This document shows positions 33,449 to 42,791 of a stretch of DNA of 64,000 nt, piece after piece. Origin of the DNA: Vibrio sp. 99-8-1 (GTDB lineage Bacteria; Pseudomonadota; Gammaproteobacteria; Enterobacterales; Vibrionaceae). The stretch is taken from NCBI RefSeq assembly GCF_013114595.1, contig NZ_VTXE01000029.1, positions 1 through 64,000 of the forward strand, in the 5' to 3' direction. The first letter of the stretch is position 1. Every line of letters starts with the position of its first letter. Both the position numbers and the translations under genes were made by a program. The notes below the pieces were generated by a model. It was given only the letters and a program-made list of their open reading frames with translations. It did no database searches and was not told where the DNA came from.

Positions 33449-34084
33449 TTAAAGTTTAATAACGGGCTGTTTACTGGTTAAGTCCATGGTTGTTTGAGCT
33501 GTATCAGTCAACAAGTTAACCGTGATTTCTTCAGTGTTAGGAAATAGCTCAAACCATTGAGTTTTGATCTCAGTAATCTTGCTGATTTGTGCGCATTCAA
33601 AATGATATTCCACCGCAAACTCACCATGCCCACCTTTTTTGTCAGACTCGTCAGAGTGTGATTTGTGATCATCATGATCGTGTTTGTCGTGATCATGTTT
33701 GTCATGGTCATGGTCATGATCGTCTTCATCATGGGCGTGTTCGTCATGAGAATCGTGAGACTCTAGCGTGTTCTTGATTGACACATGTTCAACTTGGCAT
33801 TGTGCTGACGCCGGCAGCATCAGTACTTCTGTCGCTTTTGCTAGTTGGGCTTCAGCATTTTCAATTTGTTGATGTTGTGCTTCATTCTCAGGGGCATGTT
33901 CAAAACCCACAATATCAGAGCCGGGAGCGGTGATTTCTACCAGTAGCTCATTGCCGTCTTGTGCAATGTTTAACTCTACATGGCCATGAAGGTGAGCGTC
34001 ATGTTGACGAAATGATTCTTCTGCCATCACAGGTGCAGAGAGTATTAAGCATGAAATAAGCGATAACTTAAATGAATGGTGCAT
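33449..34084 (-). CDS. zrgA: Periplasmic zinc-binding protein, DUF2796 family
   Basis: This 211-residue protein has a signal peptide ending at SAPVMA-EESF. An early HDAHLHGHVELNIA strand and GFEHAP are the DUF2796 core. Residues 110-153 form a His/Asp loop in which HDHDHDKHDHDKHDHDDH stands out; such loops bind zinc in ZnuA-type proteins. ZrgA of V. cholerae is, as I recall, the zinc-binding member of a second zinc uptake system. Neighbours (ABC ATPase, permease, DUF3299) and the upstream Zur-like site agree. Confidence 0.87.
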   Translation of the reverse strand: MHHSFKLSLISCLILSAPVMAEESFRQHDAHLHGHVELNIAQDGNELLVEITAPGSDIVGFEHAPENEAQHQQIENAEAQLAKATEVLMLPASAQCQVEHVSIKNTLESHDSHDEHAHDEDDHDHDHDKHDHDKHDHDDHKSHSDESDKKGGHGEFAVEYHFECAQISKITEIKTQWFELFPNTEEITVNLLTDTAQTTMDLTSKQPVIKL

Positions 34085-34127
34085 ATAAACCTCGTATTGG
34101 GTGTCATTAATTTTGCTGAATAGGTGA

Positions 34128-34478
34128 CTAACTTATTAATGATAATAGAGGTGGGGCACGAGCCTTTTGGGTGGGAATTGAACGCTCAGTGCGCTGCATA
34201 CTGGTTGTGGAGTAAGCGGTTGTCTGTTGTGGTATTAAAGGGAGAGTAACAGGAACAAAACTTAAGCCATTACCGACTGCAGCATAGAGTTCACACTGAT
34301 GTTGTTGATGGTGAGAGTGGTCAAAGTCTACTTGATGTTCTACATAGGCAAAGCTCGCCCATAGCACAATGGCTAAGGCAAAAGCGAACATTCTAGATTG
34401 AGTAGAATGTGTTTGATGTGCAGATAATTTCATCAGGATAACGCTGCCATTTAGAAACAAAAATTGACGACTTGTCAT
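34128..34478 (-). CDS. Small membrane protein with His cluster, first gene of the zinc operon
   Basis: This is a 116-residue ORF; starts at 34433 (101 residues, MKLSAHQTHSTQSRMFAF) or at an internal Met are also possible because no start has a good ribosome site. There is one hydrophobic segment (MFAFALAIVLWASFAYVEHQ), then DFDHSHHQQHQCELY, then a proline-rich tail. It resembles the small vibrio family I know as DUF2607, with low certainty. It lies between the Zur-like operator and zrgA, so it should respond to zinc. Confidence 0.6.
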   Translation of the reverse strand: MTSRQFLFLNGSVILMKLSAHQTHSTQSRMFAFALAIVLWASFAYVEHQVDFDHSHHQQHQCELYAAVGNGLSFVPVTLPLIPQQTTAYSTTSMQRTERSIPTQKARAPPLLSLIS

Positions 34479-34503
34479 TAAGCCATCATCGAGAATATAA
34501 ATT

Positions 34504-34524
34504 AATTGTAATAATATAACAATT
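34504..34524 (-). promoter_or_regulatory. Zur-like operator of the zinc operon
   Basis: AATTGTAATAATATAACAATT is a 21-bp dyad with one mismatch between arms. It matches the Zur pattern of gamma-proteobacteria (TGTTATA-N-TATAACA). It lies 26 bp upstream of the first possible start, over TATATT on the minus strand, where zinc-bound Zur would block the promoter. Confidence 0.75.
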
Positions 34525-34578
34525 GTTGTTTTGCAGTTCCTGTTGAAAGCGATGTTGTTAACTGCCTGCTGAAAGCTG

Positions 34579-34609
34579 AAAGTGCCTGTTAAGCAATAAC
34601 AGGCACTTT
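34579..34609 (-). terminator. Hairpin after ytfJ, probable terminator
   Basis: AAAGTGCCTGTTA and TAACAGGCACTTT form a perfect 13-bp stem with the loop AGCAA. The U-tract is short on both strands. It lies about 100 bases downstream of ytfJ and upstream of the Zur-controlled operon, insulating the two. Confidence 0.7.
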
Positions 34610-34712
34610 TAATAAAATACTATCTTGTGATGACTTTACTATGACAGCCACAGTGTCGAGTTTTATTGGCTCCTGCTCTGAGTTACTGATTCTTGCCGCA
34701 GAATGATATGCG

Positions 34713-35264
34713 TTATAGCTTACTTTTGATCAAATCGATCACTTGATTTACTTCGTCTGAGGTTAGTGCCCCTTCTTTCACAAACTGAATGACGCCATCT
34801 CTATCTAATAAAATGATAGTGGAGCTCTCTTCGCTTAGCTGCCAGCTTTTTGCCACGCTACCATTTTTATCTAGCACCATTGATGACCATGGAAACTCTT
34901 TCTTACTGTCTTCGGCTGAAGACTTAACAAAAGAGCTGGTTCCCCACATGGCATCATCTTGATTGATGACGGAGGTTGTTTGGTAACTATTTTGATCGAA
35001 CTCAGAAGCTGTGATGGTTTTCATCAACTCGGCGTTCATTTCTTTGGCGCTGCTTCGTCCAGCGATGGCTTGAACGACTCGAATTTTGCCAATTAATTGA
35101 CTTTCTGACCACGGTTTATAGACGATGTCATTATTTTCCAATAACAGTTCGCCATGTTTTTCGACGCTTACTGCAGGCAATGTTTGGCCGGTTGTTAAGT
35201 TATGCGCCTGTAATGTTAGAGGTGTGCTGAGTAGTAATAGAGCGATGAGAGACTTTACGTTCAT
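34713..35264 (-). CDS. ytfJ: YtfJ-family exported protein
   Basis: This 183-residue protein has a signal peptide ending at TPLTLQA-HNLT. The thioredoxin-like fold is indicated by KIRVVQAIAGRSSAKEMNAE and the C-terminal STIILLDRDGVIQFVKEGAL, both typical of YtfJ (TIGR01626); no CxxC is present, so it is not an obvious oxidoreductase. The start at 35264 has AAGGAT upstream; a longer frame from 35333 is rejected. The gene order ytfJ (minus), ytfK (plus), msrA is as in E. coli. The function is unknown. Confidence 0.88.
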   Translation of the reverse strand: MNVKSLIALLLLSTPLTLQAHNLTTGQTLPAVSVEKHGELLLENNDIVYKPWSESQLIGKIRVVQAIAGRSSAKEMNAELMKTITASEFDQNSYQTTSVINQDDAMWGTSSFVKSSAEDSKKEFPWSSMVLDKNGSVAKSWQLSEESSTIILLDRDGVIQFVKEGALTSDEVNQVIDLIKSKL

Positions 35265-35519
35265 TGAAATAATCCTTTTCTTATGTTTTTTAAGTTGATG
35301 AGAACCTACATTAACCGCCGTTCCATCAAACATAGACAGCCTAGTTCAATTCTTAAAAAAGTGGCACTAATTTGTAATTCTTGGCTTCAATTTTGCATTT
35401 TTGTTCACATCATTTTTACATGGCAATGACTTTGGCTGGCTAATTCTCAATATACTCAGTGCTCTGAAGTGATTTGAGTATGCGTCATTTTTTAACATGT
35501 TATAAAAGGTGGTTTTTCT

Positions 35520-35726
35520 ATGCCTAGAGAGTTTAAAACTTATCGTCCGATACAAATAGCTCGGTTTGTAAAAACCTTATTTAAAGGTGAGTTTTTTATT
35601 CATGGAGTGGGTATTTTTACGTTTGATCAAGGCAAAGTGTTGTTGCCTGATGTCTCGAATAAAAAGATGCTAACCATTATGAAGGAAGTAAATAGTATTA
35701 TTTTTAATCAATTGCGATTGGCGTAA
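35520..35726 (+). CDS. ytfK: YtfK-like DUF1107 protein
   Basis: This is a 68-residue protein: TYRPIQIARFVKTLFKGEFF, then GIFTFDQGKVLLPDVSNKK. It matches E. coli YtfK in length and pattern; that protein has been reported to stimulate SpoT-dependent (p)ppGpp accumulation. It sits between ytfJ and msrA on the opposite strand, as in E. coli apart from the absence of ytfL. AAAAGGTGG lies 10 bases before the ATG. Confidence 0.9.
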   Translation: MPREFKTYRPIQIARFVKTLFKGEFFIHGVGIFTFDQGKVLLPDVSNKKMLTIMKEVNSIIFNQLRLA

Positions 35727-35734
35727 AACAATTG

Positions 35735-35762
35735 GGATACAAGAAAATACATCCTTGTATCC
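35735..35762. terminator. Hairpin between ytfK and msrA
   Basis: GGATACAAG / CTTGTATCC form a 9-bp stem with a 10-base loop between two converging stops. No strong T-run follows, but the position suits a bidirectional terminator. Confidence 0.6.
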
Positions 35763-35791
35763 AGTTCTATCTTGTTATTTTTGTTTTCAGT

Positions 35792-36418
35792 TTAAGTTGG
35801 GAAGCAAACTCCGGTGCCGCCCAAACCGCAGTAACCTTGTGGATTTTTGGCTAGATACTGCTGGTGGTACTCTTCTGCAAAGTAATACGGTTCTGCCTGC
35901 TTTATCTCAGTGGTGATGTTGGATCTGTTCTCTTTGCTTAATGCTTGTTGGTATTGCTGCTTGCTTTCTAATGCAATAGTGAGTTGCTGTTCGGTATAAA
36001 CATAAACAGCAGAGCGGTACTGTGTGCCAATGTCATTGCCTTGTTGCATACCTTGAGTTGGGTCGTGTCTTTCCCAAAACAGATTGAGTAGCTGTTGTAA
36101 TGATATTAGTGCAGGATCAAATATCACTTTAACGACTTCTGTATGTCCTGTTTTTCCCGAACAAACTTCATCATAGCTAGGATTAGGCGTAAAACCGCCA
36201 CTATAACCAACCGAGGTAGAGATAACCCCTTCTAGCTGCCAAAACAGACGTTCAGCTCCCCAGAAACATCCCATACCAAGTAACAATTCTTGCTGTGACT
36301 CTGTAGCCGCAAGAGTGATATCTGTTTGATTTACAAAATGAGGTTGAGTAATGACAATGGCCGTTTCTCTTCCTTTTAAAGCTGTCTCGGCAGTAACTAA
36401 GGTCTGTTTGTTGAGCAT
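35792..36418 (-). CDS. msrA: Peptide methionine sulfoxide reductase A
   Basis: MsrA reduces methionine-S-sulfoxide in proteins, repairing oxidative damage. It has 208 residues. The active site is LLGMGCFWGAERLFW with Cys51, followed by VGYSGGFTPNPSYDEVCSGK and HDPTQGMQQGNDIGTQYRSA. Resolving cysteines lie in the C-terminal GYCGLGGTGVCFPT. The N-terminal 45 residues are the usual MsrA extension of enterobacteria and vibrios. It is divergent from tamA. Confidence 0.96.
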   Translation of the reverse strand: MLNKQTLVTAETALKGRETAIVITQPHFVNQTDITLAATESQQELLLGMGCFWGAERLFWQLEGVISTSVGYSGGFTPNPSYDEVCSGKTGHTEVVKVIFDPALISLQQLLNLFWERHDPTQGMQQGNDIGTQYRSAVYVYTEQQLTIALESKQQYQQALSKENRSNITTEIKQAEPYYFAEEYHQQYLAKNPQGYCGLGGTGVCFPT

Positions 36419-36871
36419 GATGGATTATCCTTATTGTTTTTCTCAGTCTATTTGAGCTCAGTTGAGTATAAAGGCCTTTTATCTGCTTTGTTTATATTGT
36501 TTTTCGCTATCTTCAAAGAAATGTTTATATAGGTCTATGTTGGTTTTCTTACCCAATTGCCTTAAATCACATCTCCAGATTCTCACTCTAAACATCGATT
36601 GGCTATATTTGAATTTGTTGTAACAAAAATAGTGAGAATGAACTGAGACACTCTATTTGAGGGTATACTCTAATTTAAGCTCTGCAACAGCAGTAATTTT
36701 TGTCGCTCTGATTGGTTACGCTTTTGTTAAAAGCGTATTTCTGCTAGCGTTGTAGAACTCATAGTTTTAGCAAATATAACCTAAAGCAACGGTTAGAGGC
36801 TTCAATAGTTAAAAGCTAGGGACATTGAGTGATATCTTCTTTTTCAAAACGTGTTTTTTTGACGGTTACGC
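36419..36871. other. Divergent msrA-tamA intergenic region
   Basis: This is 453 bases without a gene. TATACT at 36664-36669 is a good -10 box, but no matching -35 lies 16-18 bases upstream. I see no strong repeat, terminator or ORF in it. Confidence 0.5.
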
Positions 36872-38578
36872 ATGATTAAAAAATGTATTTTTTTGGTTTG
36901 TGGTTTGTTTGCTTCTTGTACATGGGCAAATGTATCACTCACTATCAATGGTCTTGATGGCGAACTTAAAGCAAATGTTGATGCATATGTTTCTGCTATT
37001 TCTGAAGAAGACTACTCCACATCATTGCGTTTTCAATCGCGACTTAAAGAGAGCATTTCAACGGCCTTGAAAGCGCTCGGTTATTATCAACCTAGCATTC
37101 ATTTTGTTATTGCAGACGATCAAACATCGCTCACGGTGGAGATAGAACCTGGGCCTCCAGTACTGATAGAGAAGTCTGATATTCAGTTACTTGGCGCCGC
37201 GAGTGATGACAAGGATTTCTTGGCATTAGTTGCAAACTCAGGGCTAGAGAAAGGGGCAATATTAAACCACAGCAAATACGATGCGCTTAAATCGAGTATT
37301 AGAAATTTAGCCTTGTCGAAAGGCTATTTTAATGGAGATTTTAGTAAAACAGTTATTGCCGTTGCCGCAGAGAAACAGCAGGCGTTTATTTTTATACATT
37401 TTGACAGTGGTGTCCGCTATCGGTTTGGCGATACGCTCATAACCGGAAGTCAAATAGACGATGATAAAGTCACTTCTTTGCTTCCTTATGAAAAAGGGGA
37501 TTTTTACCTCGCCTCCACCGTCGGGGTGTTTAACCAGCGTCTATCAAACACGGATTGGTTTTCATCAGTATACGTGCAACCGGATATAAGCAAGGTAAAT
37601 GAGGGAGATGAGTTACCTATGTTGGTAAACTTAGCTCCGCAATCAAAGAATCAGATTGAAACTGGTTTAGGCTACTCTACAGATGTAGGACCCAAAGGTA
37701 CGCTCAAATGGAAGAAGCCGTGGGTGAATAGCCGAGGCCACAGTTTTGACTCTAGTCTCTCTCTTTCAGTACCCGAGCAGACCATTATTGTGGGTTATGA
37801 GATCCCTCTTGAAGATGTAATGAACGAGTACTACCGTTTTCAGTACGGTATGAACTATGAAAATAAGCAGGATACTGAAAGCTTAAAAGCGTCAACGGTG
37901 GTTGAACGGCATTGGCAGCTAGAGTCGGGTTGGCATCGCAACCTGTATGTTCGTTATCTTCATGAAGATTTTAAGCAAGGCGCACAGGATGACGAGTTAA
38001 CCATGCTGCTACCGGGCATCTCTTTTTCCAAAGCAACCACGTCTGGCGGCGCTATGCCTTTGCGAGGAGATAAGCAGTCTATTGCGCTAGAATACTCTGA
38101 CGAAAACCTCACTTCTAGAGCTCGTATCACTAGAATACTTGGCAAAACCGCGTGGATTAGAAGTCTCGGTCAAAACCATCGAGGTTTAGCTAGGTTGGAA
38201 GTATCAGCTAACATAATGGATGATATTAAAGATGCTCCGCCGTCCATTCGTTTCTTTGCTGGTGGTGACAATAATCTCAGAGGTTACGATTATGAATCCA
38301 TCTCTCCACGAGATGAAACCAATGCGTTAATTGGTGCGAAATATATGGCAACCAGCACGTTAGAGTACCAATATCGATGGGTGAGTGACTGGTGGTTGGC
38401 AACGTTTGTTGATTATGGCGACGCATGGAATGACACGGCAAAAATGAAAACCGGTACTGGTTTAGGGGTGCGTTGGGCTTCTCCTGTTGGGCCGGTGAGA
38501 CTTGATTTTGCTTGGGGACTGGATGAAGAACCAGGAGAAGAGTTTAAAATTCACTTCACTTTGGGGCCTGAGCTATGA
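36872..38578 (+). CDS. tamA: Autotransporter assembly protein TamA
   Basis: TamA is an Omp85-family outer-membrane protein that, with TamB, helps insert some outer-membrane proteins and move lipid. It has 568 residues (E. coli 577) with a signal peptide ending at SCTWA-NVSL. Three POTRA domains span about residues 22-260, and a 16-strand barrel follows. The barrel holds the family motif in RFFAGGDNNLRGYDYESISP and a C-terminal VRLDFAWGLDEEPG strand. Its stop overlaps the tamB start (ATGA). Confidence 0.95.
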   Translation: MIKKCIFLVCGLFASCTWANVSLTINGLDGELKANVDAYVSAISEEDYSTSLRFQSRLKESISTALKALGYYQPSIHFVIADDQTSLTVEIEPGPPVLIEKSDIQLLGAASDDKDFLALVANSGLEKGAILNHSKYDALKSSIRNLALSKGYFNGDFSKTVIAVAAEKQQAFIFIHFDSGVRYRFGDTLITGSQIDDDKVTSLLPYEKGDFYLASTVGVFNQRLSNTDWFSSVYVQPDISKVNEGDELPMLVNLAPQSKNQIETGLGYSTDVGPKGTLKWKKPWVNSRGHSFDSSLSLSVPEQTIIVGYEIPLEDVMNEYYRFQYGMNYENKQDTESLKASTVVERHWQLESGWHRNLYVRYLHEDFKQGAQDDELTMLLPGISFSKATTSGGAMPLRGDKQSIALEYSDENLTSRARITRILGKTAWIRSLGQNHRGLARLEVSANIMDDIKDAPPSIRFFAGGDNNLRGYDYESISPRDETNALIGAKYMATSTLEYQYRWVSDWWLATFVDYGDAWNDTAKMKTGTGLGVRWASPVGPVRLDFAWGLDEEPGEEFKIHFTLGPEL

Positions 38579-41500
38579 GTGTTGCGATGATTAAATGGTT
38601 AAAAAGAAGCCTGATTTCGCTTCTTGTTTTGCTCTTGCTTGTAGTATCAATGGTCGCTGCAGCGCTGTTTACCCATGTTGGATTAAAAACGGTATTGTGG
38701 GGAGCGGAAAAGGCGTTACCACAGCTAAAAGTGGCTAATGCAACTGGCGCACTATTTCCCTCATTTACACTTCAAAATCTCTCTTACCATGATTCTGCAC
38801 TACAACTGCAATTAGATAGTGAAGAAGTGACGCTTGCCATCGATGCCCAGTGTTTATTGCAGCCTTCAATTTGTGTGAAACAGCTAAAAATTAAAGGGCT
38901 AACTTTACTTTTGCCCACCTTGCCGGCCTCTACTGCCAGTAATGAAAATGACGTTTCTCAAACTCCTCCAGTGACAGAAATCACCACTCCTGTCGATATT
39001 CGACTTAATAATATTGAGCTTGAAGCGATATCGTTAGATATCCTCGGTAATAAAGTGAACTGGCAACAGTTTACTTCCTCATTGACTATGCAAGGAGGCA
39101 CTTTAACCCTTTTTCCCACTAAGCTACAAACCATTGATGTGCAGTTAGCGACCACAAATGATGATGCGGGAAAAGATGAGGCAATTGCCAAAGACGTTAC
39201 AGCAAATGAAAAAACTGCTGTAGAAGATAAAGCGCCGTCCAACATGGTATTGCCGGAGGTAACCATTCCACTGGAAGTGGATCTACAACAGTTTGACGTG
39301 GTTGACTTTACTTTAAAGGGAGCGTCGCCTTTTGTTGTTTCACAGTTTTCTATTTCGGCTCATGCGGTTGGCCAGAAGGTAAATATTTCAGATCTGCGAC
39401 TGAATACCGAGCAGGTTGATCTATCTGTTAAAACCGATGTTACTCTGGGACAAGAATACCCACTGAATTTACAAGCAGAAGTAAAGGTTAAGCAACCGCC
39501 TCTAAATGGTCAGAATATCGCACTTTCTACGTCTGGAAGCTTAACTAACTTAACATTTAGTAGCGTGTTGTCAGGTGTTGCTGCCGCAAAGCTTAGCGGA
39601 GAGCTACAGCCTTTAAACTCTGACTTGCCATTCTCTCTATTATTAACCGAAGGAAAATTACAATGGCCTCTGCAAGGAGACTCTGATTATCAAGTTGATA
39701 TCTCTGAGTTTAAAGGCAGTGGTTCCTTGTCTGGTTATCAGCTTAATTTAGAGACGTCAGTGGCAGGAAACGCTATTCCCAATGTCGCGGTATCTCTTGC
39801 TGGGAAAGGAGATTTAACGCAGATAGAGTTATCCAGTTTGCTGATGCAAACATTGGGTGGAAGCGTATCTGGTCAAGTGATGGCGAATTGGCAGTCACCG
39901 ATTAATTGGCACGCGAATCTTGAGTTAGACAATATTCAACCCGGATTACAATGGCCTCAAGCAGAAGGCTCACTGTCTGGTTCACTGGTGAATTCAGGTG
40001 AGCTTCTGGCCAGTGGTGGCTGGCAGGTTGACTTGCCTACCTTAGATATTGAAGGGGTGATTAGAGGCTATCCACTTAATGTGCAAGGCAACTTACACGC
40101 GAAAGATCCCCAAGGGAAAGGTGATATCTCGTTGGTGACCGAAGGGTTGAATGTCAAACATGGCCCCAATGGAATAACAGTGATGGGGCAAGTTGATAAA
40201 GAGTGGAATCTGGATACGCGTATTGAGTTTCCACAGTTGAGTAAAAGCATCGCTGATGTGAAAGGCAACATTAAAGGATCTTTGTCACTGCGTGGTGAGC
40301 TCGCACAACCGAAAATAGTGGCCGATTTAGCGGCAAATCGACTTGATGTAAAAAATGAGTTGCAAGCCTCAAAACTGACCCTGTCTGCTGACTTGTCTCC
40401 GCTCCCCTCTCCCAAAGGCAAGTTACAGCTATTTGTTAAAAAAGCGCGTATTCAAGATCAAGATATTCAGTCAGTGGACGTACAGTTAGCGGGAACAGAA
40501 GCGAAGCACAGCTTGAAGTTGGCCGTGAACTCGGATCTATTAACGACCTCTTTACAGGTTAATGGTGGAGTGACTAAAGAGCCTAAACTGGAATGGAAAG
40601 GGGCATTAAATAAAGGCCAACTCTCCACAGAGCAAGGTGTTTGGCAATTAGATAAGAAAGTTGATATTCGTTTCTTAGTCGAAGAACAGATCGCTCACGT
40701 ACAGGCGCATTGCTGGCTCCAAGCTGACTCTGATATCTGTTTAACGGAAGACCTTACAGCTGGAAAGTCGGGGGTTGCCAATATTGAAGTTAACCACTTT
40801 AGTTTTAAACAGATTGAGAAATTTATCCCTAAGCAGACTCAGCTATTTGGTGAAGTCAATTTGAAGAGCTTGGTTCGTTGGGGAGCAGGCAGTAAACCTA
40901 AAGTTGATGTCTCTGTTCAGTTACCAAAAGGGAAGTTGATTCAAACCATTGACCAGCCAGTTACCGTTGGCTGGCAAGATATGGCATTTGATGCGCGGTT
41001 AGTTGATGACAAATTATCAGGAGAGTGGCGAATTAACTTAACGGACAATGGTGATATTTCTGGTCAACTTGTGATTGATGATGTTTTGCAAAAGCAGCAG
41101 AAGCAGGAGCTTAATGCTGCCTTAGTGCTAAAAAATATAAACTTAGACATGTTAAAACCAATCGCCGGTGAATATGGCCGTATAGAGGCATTAATTAACT
41201 CCGATATTAAGGTGTCAGGGCCGATAAAACACCCCAATGTTAATGGTCAACTTGTGATCGATGAAATGGTCATGCTGGGAGACATAACACCCATTCAGGT
41301 TGAGAAGGGAGAGTTAACCGTACAGTTTAATGGATACCAAGCTCTGCTGGATGCGGCGATTAACAGTAAAGATGGCGTTTTGGAAGTCAATGGTGATGCA
41401 AACTGGAAAGATCTCAGTGCATGGAGCAGTAACCTCAAAGTGCACGCAGAAGAGTTAAAGGTTGAAGTGCCGCCTATGATTAAGGCGAAAGTAAGCCCAA

Positions 41501-42381
41501 ATATGCAGATATCGTTAACACCAACGTTGGCAAAAATTGAAGGGGATGTTTACTTACCTTGGGGAAGAATAAGTGTTGCAGAACTTCCGCCAAGTGCCAT
41601 CGGTGTCTCTAGCGATGAGATCATGTTAAATGAAGATTATAAACCTCAACCGCAGAGCAGAGAATTGCCAATGGCGTTGGAGACCAACGTCAACATTCAT
41701 GTTGGTGATGATTTCCGATTGTCGGCATTTGGTTTAACGGGCAACTTAAACGGTCAACTCAATGTGGCGCAAAAAGATAAAGGCCCATATGTTGTTGGAG
41801 AGATAGAAATCAAGAACGGCCAATATTCATCCTTTGGACAAGACTTGATTATCAAGGAAGGTAAGATCTTGATGAATGGCCCGGTCGATCAGCCCTATTT
41901 GGCGGTGAAGGCGATTCGTAATCCAGATAATACACAAGATGATGTTATTGCTGGTATTCAAGTCACAGGGCCGGTAAATGAACCGGTAACTACGATTTTT
42001 TCTGAGCCGGCAATGCCGCAGGCAAACGCCTTATCCTATCTTCTTCGCGGACAGAATATTGATGCCAAATCAGGTGGTAATGCCATGACGACGGCACTCA
42101 TAAGCTTGAGTTTGGCGAAAAGCGGTAGAGTGGTAGGAAAACTAGGCGAAGCATTTGGAGTTTCTGACCTACAATTAGATACAGCGGGATCGGGAGATGA
42201 TTCTCAAGTCACGGTAAGTGGTTATCTGACACCTAAGCTACAAGTGCAATATGGTGTGGGTATCTTTGATTCGTTTGGGGAATTTACCGTTCGTTACCAG
42301 TTAGTGAAAGATCTTTATTTAGAAGCCGTTTCTGGGGTGAATGGCGCAGTGGACCTTTTATACCAATTTGAATTTGATTGA
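38575..42381 (+). CDS. tamB: Translocation and assembly module protein TamB
   Basis: TamB is anchored in the inner membrane and spans the periplasm as a long beta-taco to TamA; AsmA-like members move phospholipid. It has 1268 residues (E. coli 1259). Residues 10-30 are the membrane anchor. The body is repetitive beta-structure, and the C-terminal TamB/DUF490 domain (about 920-1268) contains GEIEIKNGQYSSFGQDLIIK and GQNIDAKSGGNAM. It overlaps tamA by four bases; ytfP follows after 7 bases. Confidence 0.95.
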   Translation: MSVAMIKWLKRSLISLLVLLLLVVSMVAAALFTHVGLKTVLWGAEKALPQLKVANATGALFPSFTLQNLSYHDSALQLQLDSEEVTLAIDAQCLLQPSICVKQLKIKGLTLLLPTLPASTASNENDVSQTPPVTEITTPVDIRLNNIELEAISLDILGNKVNWQQFTSSLTMQGGTLTLFPTKLQTIDVQLATTNDDAGKDEAIAKDVTANEKTAVEDKAPSNMVLPEVTIPLEVDLQQFDVVDFTLKGASPFVVSQFSISAHAVGQKVNISDLRLNTEQVDLSVKTDVTLGQEYPLNLQAEVKVKQPPLNGQNIALSTSGSLTNLTFSSVLSGVAAAKLSGELQPLNSDLPFSLLLTEGKLQWPLQGDSDYQVDISEFKGSGSLSGYQLNLETSVAGNAIPNVAVSLAGKGDLTQIELSSLLMQTLGGSVSGQVMANWQSPINWHANLELDNIQPGLQWPQAEGSLSGSLVNSGELLASGGWQVDLPTLDIEGVIRGYPLNVQGNLHAKDPQGKGDISLVTEGLNVKHGPNGITVMGQVDKEWNLDTRIEFPQLSKSIADVKGNIKGSLSLRGELAQPKIVADLAANRLDVKNELQASKLTLSADLSPLPSPKGKLQLFVKKARIQDQDIQSVDVQLAGTEAKHSLKLAVNSDLLTTSLQVNGGVTKEPKLEWKGALNKGQLSTEQGVWQLDKKVDIRFLVEEQIAHVQAHCWLQADSDICLTEDLTAGKSGVANIEVNHFSFKQIEKFIPKQTQLFGEVNLKSLVRWGAGSKPKVDVSVQLPKGKLIQTIDQPVTVGWQDMAFDARLVDDKLSGEWRINLTDNGDISGQLVIDDVLQKQQKQELNAALVLKNINLDMLKPIAGEYGRIEALINSDIKVSGPIKHPNVNGQLVIDEMVMLGDITPIQVEKGELTVQFNGYQALLDAAINSKDGVLEVNGDANWKDLSAWSSNLKVHAEELKVEVPPMIKAKVSPNMQISLTPTLAKIEGDVYLPWGRISVAELPPSAIGVSSDEIMLNEDYKPQPQSRELPMALETNVNIHVGDDFRLSAFGLTGNLNGQLNVAQKDKGPYVVGEIEIKNGQYSSFGQDLIIKEGKILMNGPVDQPYLAVKAIRNPDNTQDDVIAGIQVTGPVNEPVTTIFSEPAMPQANALSYLLRGQNIDAKSGGNAMTTALISLSLAKSGRVVGKLGEAFGVSDLQLDTAGSGDDSQVTVSGYLTPKLQVQYGVGIFDSFGEFTVRYQLVKDLYLEAVSGVNGAVDLLYQFEFD

Positions 42382-42388
42382 GGCTAGG

Positions 42389-42703
42389 ATGCAGCATCTA
42401 ATTTTTGTTTACGGCACATTAAGAGATGGTGGTTGTAATCATCACTTACTCTCTTCATGCGAGTATTTGGGGCTATTTGAAACGGAACCAAATTATCAAC
42501 TTTATGATCATGATGACTACCCGGGTTTGGCCCATGGCAGTAACCGAATTGAGGGAGAAATCTATAGAATTGATGATGAAGTGTTATCTAAGCTGGATGT
42601 TTTAGAGGATGTTTCTGTTGATTTTCATCGTGAGTCGATAGAAACACCATACGGCTTAGCGTGGGTTTATATAAAAATTTTAACAGATGTGATTCATAGC
42701 TAA
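42389..42703 (+). CDS. ytfP: Gamma-glutamylcyclotransferase-like protein
   Basis: This is a 104-residue GGCT-fold protein starting MQHLIFVYGTLRDGGCNHHL. The YGTLR substrate loop and the glutamate in NRIEGEIYRID, the likely catalytic residue, are present. In relatives the fold acts on gamma-glutamyl compounds; the substrate of YtfP is not established. An upstream in-frame ATG at 42341 lies inside tamB and is rejected. It is the last gene of tamA-tamB-ytfP. Confidence 0.9.
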   Translation: MQHLIFVYGTLRDGGCNHHLLSSCEYLGLFETEPNYQLYDHDDYPGLAHGSNRIEGEIYRIDDEVLSKLDVLEDVSVDFHRESIETPYGLAWVYIKILTDVIHS

Positions 42704-42757
42704 TCTCTGCTGCCGTCAATATGGCGAGATGGCTTTGGCCCTTCGTTGTATGAAAAT

Positions 42758-42791
42758 AAAAAAACCTGCACAGTCATGAGTGCAGGTTTTT
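42758..42791. terminator. Bidirectional terminator between ytfP and fbp
   Basis: AAAAAACCTGCAC / GTGCAGGTTTTT forms a strong stem with an 8-base loop between converging genes, with A-run and T-run on the two sides. Confidence 0.92.

Noticed and set aside
33589..33777. His-rich frame on the strand opposite zrgA
   Set aside because: It is the complement of the CATGAT-type low-complexity tract of zrgA and has no start signal of its own.
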